DNA of 64,000 nt from Deuterostichococcus epilithicus (taxonomy: Eukaryota; Chlorophyta; Trebouxiophyceae; Prasiolales; Stichococcaceae), in the NCBI GenBank assembly GCA_033439295.1, contig JAVTLE010000018.1, forward strand, positions 248,001 through 312,000, given 5' to 3'. Positions 58,760-64,000 of the stretch are shown here, in pieces (positions within the stretch are counted from its first letter, which is position 1; each line of letters begins with the position of its first letter). The translations under genes were made by a program, and so were the position numbers. The notes below the pieces were generated by a model. The model was not told the DNA's origin. It was given only the letters and a program-made list of their open reading frames with translations, and did not search any database.

Positions 58760-60314
58760 CGTGCCGCCTGGCGGCGGGAGCTGTACACGCCGGGCTGTGG
58801 CTGCCTGCAGCTCTTCAGCTGTTCAGCCACACTGGCAACGGGCTGTGCCGAGAAGCCGAGGCACAGCTTTGTGTGGAGTGACCGCTGCGGGCGAGCGCGG
58901 CTGCTGTCTGGCCGCACCCTCAAGCGTGTAGTGTCGCTCACCCGCCAGCCGCGCAGCTGGCTGCAGTCACACGTCAGTGGCCGAGGCCGCGACGGGCGCG
59001 CATACCGGCTGGAACGGTGTCACGGTGCTGCAGACGGTGGGGCAGCCTGTGGCACGCCTTCAAGGAGTCCAGCTGCTGATGCCGACTTGGCGCCACCGCC
59101 CTGGCACGACCAGCTGGAGCGCGCGCGTCCCTGCGCCGCGCAGGTCACCCGTCAGCATCGGACGCGTCAAGTTGTCTGCATGGCACTCTTGACCTTTGTC
59201 ATGCACTGACGTGCTGGTCCAAAGGCCCTATCGAGCAAGTGTACCAAATGCGCCTCGGTTCTTGCACTACCTACGTCTGACAGCGGCCGAACATCGTGTA
59301 AGGTCAGCACGACTTTTCTTCTCGTCAACAACACTTACGTCGAGTTCAGGCTGGTATCAAGTCCGCCAGTCTGCGCGGCAAGGCTCGCTGGTCGCCCGTG
59401 GAGTTTGACAAGATTCGGCAACACGTGCAGCTCGGGAATGTTGCGTGCCGTGCCCAATCAGCTTTGCTGTTCCTTCATCAGGTGTCGAAAGTGCATTGAG
59501 GAGGCTGCGAAAAGTCGCCAGCTGCACAGCTTCTCAAGCTAGCGAGAGCAAGCAGTGGAGACAGTGTCGTCAGCCCTCGTGACTGATCGATGACCAATCC
59601 CCCAAATCACCCGCGCTGCTATTCATCTGTCGCAACTCGATCCTGCACTTCGGGTTGGGTCGTTGGATTACTTTGGATGAGACGTGAGACTGCGAGTCGA
59701 TCACCGCGCGACCGAGCCGTTTCTTGTGATGATTCTTGTGAGTTGACCCTCCAGTGAGGCAATGCTGAAATCCTCTGACAGACATCTGACGACGACGCTG
59801 TCTTCACTTCCAGCCTGATCGAGTGCATCACCGTTGTTGCTGATTGTCATGTTGGTTGCTTGGTTGCACATCAAGGTTTCTCGCTTTCTCGAGTGATCTG
59901 AACCTGCGCCGCCTGTTGCCGCGACGCGCACCGCCTGCGATCACTGCAAGTCCTTCGGCAGCCATGCAGAGCCATTGCAGGTGTCGTATGCAGTCGTGTG
60001 ACTGTTGTTGAGCAGCTGTTGCGTCTGCGACCTTCTAGTACCTGCAGAACTATGATGCGATGTATCGGAGGCACGTTAAAAGTCATGTGGACACGTGCAT
60101 GTGCTCTCATGGCTGAGGCTGTGCTATGCTGGTGCAGCTTTCTGCAAGGAGGCCAGCACCGCTACATCTTCACACAGCGACCACAATTGAGGCGACCGCT
60201 GCAGGTGGGCACCCGTCAGAGACCTGCGGTCACCCTGCGGCAGGCCAGCATGTATGGCGGCACCCTCGCCGAAAGTCAATTGTCGACCTTGGCACCAGCG
60301 GAGCATTCTGAGTG
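58760..60314. promoter_or_regulatory. Divergent region between TMEM184-like gene and EF-P
   Basis: About 1.55 kb between start codons that point away from each other. It must hold both promoters and 5' untranslated regions. The frames seen within it have no recognisable product; an unannotated short 5' exon of either gene cannot be excluded. Confidence 0.45.
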
Positions 60315-62333
60315 ATGTGCACAGCCGCGCAAGCCCGTTCGATACAGGTTGCGCGGCGGCAGAGCTTGCTGGTGCGGGCAGCGGGCGGCTCGGTCTCGAC
60401 AAATGATTTCAAAAATGGCATGACGGTGGAGATCGACGGCCAGCCCTTCCGCGTGATGGGTGAGACGCCCGTTTCGACCGCAGCAGCACTGCGACACCTC
60501 CTGTGCTGACCAAGCACCGGACTTCGTGCTGTGTGCACCAGGTCCGGGCACACGACATGCTCAGGCACATCCTTGCGGCTGCCGCAGAGTTCATGCACGT
60601 TAAGCCCGGCAAGGGCGCGGCGTTCGTGCGGTCGAAGCTGAAAAACTATGTCACGGGAAACTCGGTGGAGCGCACCTTCCGAGCTGGCGAGCAGGTACGC
60701 AATATCGAGACTTGGCAGCTCCTGTGACAGTCCCTGCACCGCCGCGGTCACAGGCAATGCTGAGTCCATCGCAGAAGTGGTAGCGGTGTGTCCGGCTTTC
60801 GGGCTGCGTTGCCGCCTCCCTCACGCACTGGCAGCACAGGAGGGTATGTCCGTCCAAGCTTAAGGCAGAGCCCTCAGAAGTGACGCCCTGGCCTGCATAG
60901 CGCACCAGCCCGGGAAGCGGCAGCGCCGCGCTGCGACCGTGTGGCTGGCATCGCTGAGCGTGCGCCACCTGCCGCAGGTCGCCATCGCAGACATTGCCAG
61001 GTCAGACGCGCAGTACACGTACTCAGACGGAGAGGAGGTGAGACTCCTTTTGTGCATGGTTCTGCTGACATCCGCCTCACTGCAGTGCGGATGGTTCATG
61101 CAGGCGTTCCGGCACCTGCATGAATGCGGAACCCTGTCGTTGCAATTCCTGTGCCTACCTGCCGCCCGCACTATGTCCCTCCTCGCTGAGCCCCTGGGCA
61201 AGCCCGTGTGACAGCCCTCACGAGGACCCAGGGTGTTTGCCCCGGAATCCAACGGAATCCAATCAAAGCGGTACACCGCAGCAGTCCTTGAACCTGACGA
61301 CATGCGAGGGGGCATGGGCTGGGCCGCCAGCGCCCTGCCCTCTCAGATTGCTTCAAATTTGTCAAGGCCACTGAACGGCTGCCGCGCTCCGCCGCCCCGC
61401 AGTACGTGTTCATGGACTTGAGCACCTACGAGGAGACGCGGCTGGGGCGCGATGAGGCGTGGGCCAAGTGGCTGAAGGAGGGCATGGAGGCGCAGCTGCT
61501 CAAGTGGAACGGCCGCGTCATCTCCGTGGACCTGCCCAAGAACGTGGAGCTGGCGGTCACGGAGACGGACCCGGGCGTCAAGGGCAACACCGCGTCGGGT
61601 GGGTTTCGGGTCCTTCGGGCCCTGGAGCGCCGGGAGCGAGCGAGCCCGGAGTGGGAGCAGTGCGGGGTGCCAGCCTGCGCGCGCTGCACCTGGCACCTCG
61701 GCGGGCGCTGTGCCGGAAGCCTGAGGGCAGGGGCGAAGTCTGGCCTGACGTGCGCGGGACGGCGGAAGGCAGGGGTCTCGGTTGAGGCACTGGACGGCGG
61801 CATGGCTGGACGTGCTAAATTTAAGCCCCGGCCGAACTAGTGGAGGTGGTCGTGCGGGGACCTCCTCTGTACGGCGATGTACCGTGCATTCCAAACGCCT
61901 GCCGCTACGCAGCGGCTCGCCCGCCGCACGCCCAGCGCATCGCACCGCAGCACGCCCACCGGTTGGCATGCCGCGGCGGTCTGAACCTGCTGCTGCTGCC
62001 TCGTGGGCATCAGGCTGACATCGCCACTTTGCCTGCATCCGCGCAGGTGGCAGCAAGCCGGCGACGCTTGAAACGGGCGCAGTGGTCGAAGTGCCGCTAT
62101 TCATTCAGGTCCGATCCGTCCCCGCTTCTGCCCAGCACGACCTTGGACCAGGGCTTGTGTGTCTCATTTGGCCTGCAGACCACGAAATCGCGAAGCCCAG
62201 GCAGCTGCAAGTGGATGCTGATCGGGGTCTCGCAGGGGCCAGTTTTGCAGAGCAAGACCGTGTGCACTGTGCACAGGTGGGCGAGGTCATCAAAGTGGAC
62301 ACCAGCAGCAACAAGTACGTCGGCCGAGCCTGA
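60315..62333 (+). CDS. efp: Translation elongation factor P, plastid type
   Basis: EF-P relieves ribosomes stalled at proline-rich stretches; this nuclear copy with a bacterial-type sequence and an N-terminal extension is expected to act on chloroplast ribosomes. Six exons join in phase: 60315-60459, 60588-60694, 60978-61037, 61403-61598, 62047-62108, 62277-62333 (208 residues). A ~23-residue Arg/Ser-containing transit peptide precedes [20 protein letters not shown]. The tip loop [20 protein letters not shown] keeps the lysine that bacteria modify (PGKG). [46 protein letters not shown] and [18 protein letters not shown] complete the three-domain fold. The start is the ATG directly before the transit peptide; the frame is open upstream only with a GTG. 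Confidence 0.96.
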
Positions 62334-63513
62334 GTGCCGCTACAAGGGCCGTTCGATTGTTGCTGATGGACCCCTGCCGGCATGCGGGCGCCAACCTGCT
62401 GGCGCTGCGGCGCGCCGGTGCAAATAGCATGGACGCCAGGATCCGGGTTTGGACGCCCTGGGCGAGTTGTCAGCTGGCTCTGCTGGGCAACACAGAGACA
62501 GCGCGGAGGCAATAGCTGCACAGTGCCTGCATTGGCGTCATGCATGGCTGAACATCGGAGTTGCAGCCTGTGTGCAGGCAAGGCAGCACAGGCGCACCAG
62601 CAGTTTGCCAATCAAACACCGCCGCAGAGCTCTCGGCGCTGTTGCCATGCCGAGTATCTGCTTTGCCCTGTTGGCACCATGGTTCCAGGAGGTCCTGAAA
62701 TCTTAGACTTCTGATCAGGTATAGACTGTAGAGTGCATTAGACAACCAACGGGCATGAGGCACTGCAGTCCGGTCGGAGCTCTGGGTCTGCGTAGACCCT
62801 TCGTGGACAGCATCCGTGGACACAAGGGCAGAGAGGTGCAGCATTGCCAACCTGGGAGACTGGAAACACTCGTGTTTCGGGCAGAAAGGCCAGTATGCGA
62901 GGCCGAACACCGACTGATGCAGCCCGAAGCAACACCGGCTGGGTGGGCGCCGCGCCGACAGCGTCACCTACCTGCTGCCTCTCTGGCCTGACAGACTCTG
63001 CCTCCCACAGCATTCGAAGCAATACCGAAGCATGATTCCTTAGTAGAGGGCTGGCTATACAGCTAGAATAGTGAGGGTGCGGCCGCAAGCGGCGGAAACG
63101 CTGTAATAACGCCAAGCCGCTACTGCGCTTTGCACAGCATTACATCCCAGACTCAGCGAAGCATAAGCAACTGTCAGTATTAGGGGTTTAGCAACTAAGC
63201 TGAAACGGCGAGGGTGTGGCGGCAAGCATGAGAACGCTGTGGTGACAACAAGCCGCTACCCGCTATGGCGGCAGGCTCACAGGCTGAGTCGCTGTGTTGG
63301 TGATGAGGGCTTGTATGCGGACCACTGACCATGAGCAATAGCCAAACTTGGCGTCAGGGCAGCAGAACTCGGCCACAAACGTGCTTTGCAGAACATTACA
63401 CCCCTGGCTCATCCCTGGCGAAGCATGAGCACCTACGGCGACAGAATGAAATTGGCGCACTTTTTGGCGGCGTTTGGCCGTTGTATGAGCTGAATCGATA
63501 GGTTTTGACACTT
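62334..63513. other. Intergenic region with a local duplication
   Basis: No gene recognised. Between 63066 and 63440 two related blocks occur: gtgagggtgcggccgcaagc...gccaagccgctactgcgctt (63067-63127) and gcgagggtgtggcggcaagc...caagccgctacccgctat (63208-63265). The downstream part of the first (ctttgcacagcattacatcc) recurs at about 63382 as ctttgcagaacattacaccc, so the second copy appears interrupted by about 110 bp. Confidence 0.55.
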
Positions 63514-63638
63514 GCCCGTATAGCTCAGTGGTAGAGTCCTGCACTTGTACTACTTCCGCCTCCCGGTGCCGGTATTCCAGTGCACCCAGGCACACTCTGG
63601 GAATGCAGTTGTCCTGTGTTCAATCCACAGTGCGGGCA
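63514..63638 (+). tRNA. trnT-UGU: tRNA-Thr (UGU) with intron
   Basis: The 7-bp acceptor stem GCCCGTA/TGCGGGC closes with one G-T pair, followed by a D arm (GCTC/GAGT) and a perfect anticodon stem CTGCA/TGCAG. The loop has anticodon TGT at 63546-63548 and the T arm is CTGTG-TTCAATC-CACAG, with discriminator A. A 53-nt intron (63550-63602) sits one base 3' of the anticodon, the canonical nuclear tRNA intron position. The mature tRNA is 72 nt before CCA. Internal A and B box sequences (tagctcagtggtagag; gttcaatcc) fit RNA polymerase III transcription. Confidence 0.94.
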
Positions 63639-63640
63639 GA

Positions 63641-63645
63641 TTTTT
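63641..63645 (+). terminator. RNA polymerase III terminator of tRNA-Thr
   Basis: A run of five T residues starts three bases after the tRNA 3' end, as expected for polymerase III termination. Confidence 0.75.
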
Positions 63646-64000
63646 GCTCCATTCACTTACCCTGCGGTGCCTCGATTGCCTTGCTCTGGTCGTCTGCGTC
63701 ATTGCAGGATGGCAACTTGTTGCTTGCGGATTGCGGTTGTCTACTTACCTACTTATGATCAACCGGAGAGCACACCAGGGTGGATGCCAGTTGCTACAAG
63801 GTGCCCTTACGAGGAGGGGCCGATTGATCGATGCAAGCTTGCTTGCAACAGAATGCACGCCTGTAGGGCTTCGAATCGCCTGACACAAGTAGGTATATAC
63901 CTTCTTGCTAAGCAAGTGCATGCAGAGGCACGGCGCTATGATGGAAGGTAGCTGCAACATCACGTATTGTTCAAAGCAGTGCAGTGCGTGCGCAAGGAGA
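63646..64000. other. Intergenic end of the window
   Basis: No gene recognised in the last 355 bases; a 112-residue plus-strand frame overlapping the tRNA is a chance frame. Confidence 0.45.

Noticed and set aside
1-64000. CRISPR arrays, bacterial operons or ribosome binding sites
   Set aside because: Gene structure is clearly eukaryotic with spliceosomal introns; no regularly spaced direct repeats of CRISPR type are present.

Overview
The window looks like nuclear DNA of a green alga, most likely a trebouxiophyte such as a Chlorella relative. Genes are broken into many short exons with GT-AG introns and GC-rich codons. One gene encodes a green-lineage chloroplast protein (cpSRP43), another a plastid-type EF-P, and one poly(A) signal has the chlorophyte form TGTAA. 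No species can be named from the sequence alone. I built the gene models by hand from splice-site phase and family conservation. Nine protein genes and one intron-containing tRNA gene are supported.

Left GC-rich block (1-15.3 kb). A 12-exon major facilitator transporter of the anion:cation symporter type lies on the minus strand (7049-1652). It is followed by cpSRP43 (minus, 11784-7969), which delivers light-harvesting proteins to the thylakoid. cpSRP43 is divergent from the splicing factor SPF45/DRT111 (plus, 12345-15183).

Central island (15.3-37.9 kb). By eye this part has lower GC and is rich in repeats. It holds three secretory-pathway glycosyltransferase genes. Two are paralogous LARGE-like (GT49) genes in convergent orientation (18668-21230 plus and 29333-26410 minus) with almost identical exon lengths and intron phases. 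The third is an unrelated DxD glycosyltransferase (33359-31854 minus). Around them are six hAT-type transposon copies in three families, each with exact 8-bp target-site duplications. One carries a remnant BED zinc-finger transposase N-terminus. There are also a foldback element, two further dispersed repeat families and a dense set of short palindromic repeats built on TTCTTCCGTTGTATGC.

Right GC-rich block (37.9-64 kb). A very large gene of about 35-40 exons (minus, 53582-37946) encodes a protein whose N-terminal part resembles the animal meiotic axis protein SYCP2. Next come a TMEM184/Ost-alpha family membrane protein (minus, 58759 to about 54764), plastid EF-P (plus, 60315-62333) and tRNA-Thr(UGU) with a 53-nt intron (63514-63638).

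The most unusual signal is shared by the housekeeping genes on both sides of the island. Their introns contain partial copies of the adjoining exon edge, including the splice site, displaced by about 84-147 bp. At least nine cases occur in five genes, and several copies stay open and in frame, so they could act as alternative splice sites or record local tandem duplication around introns. The glycosyltransferase genes of the island do not show this.
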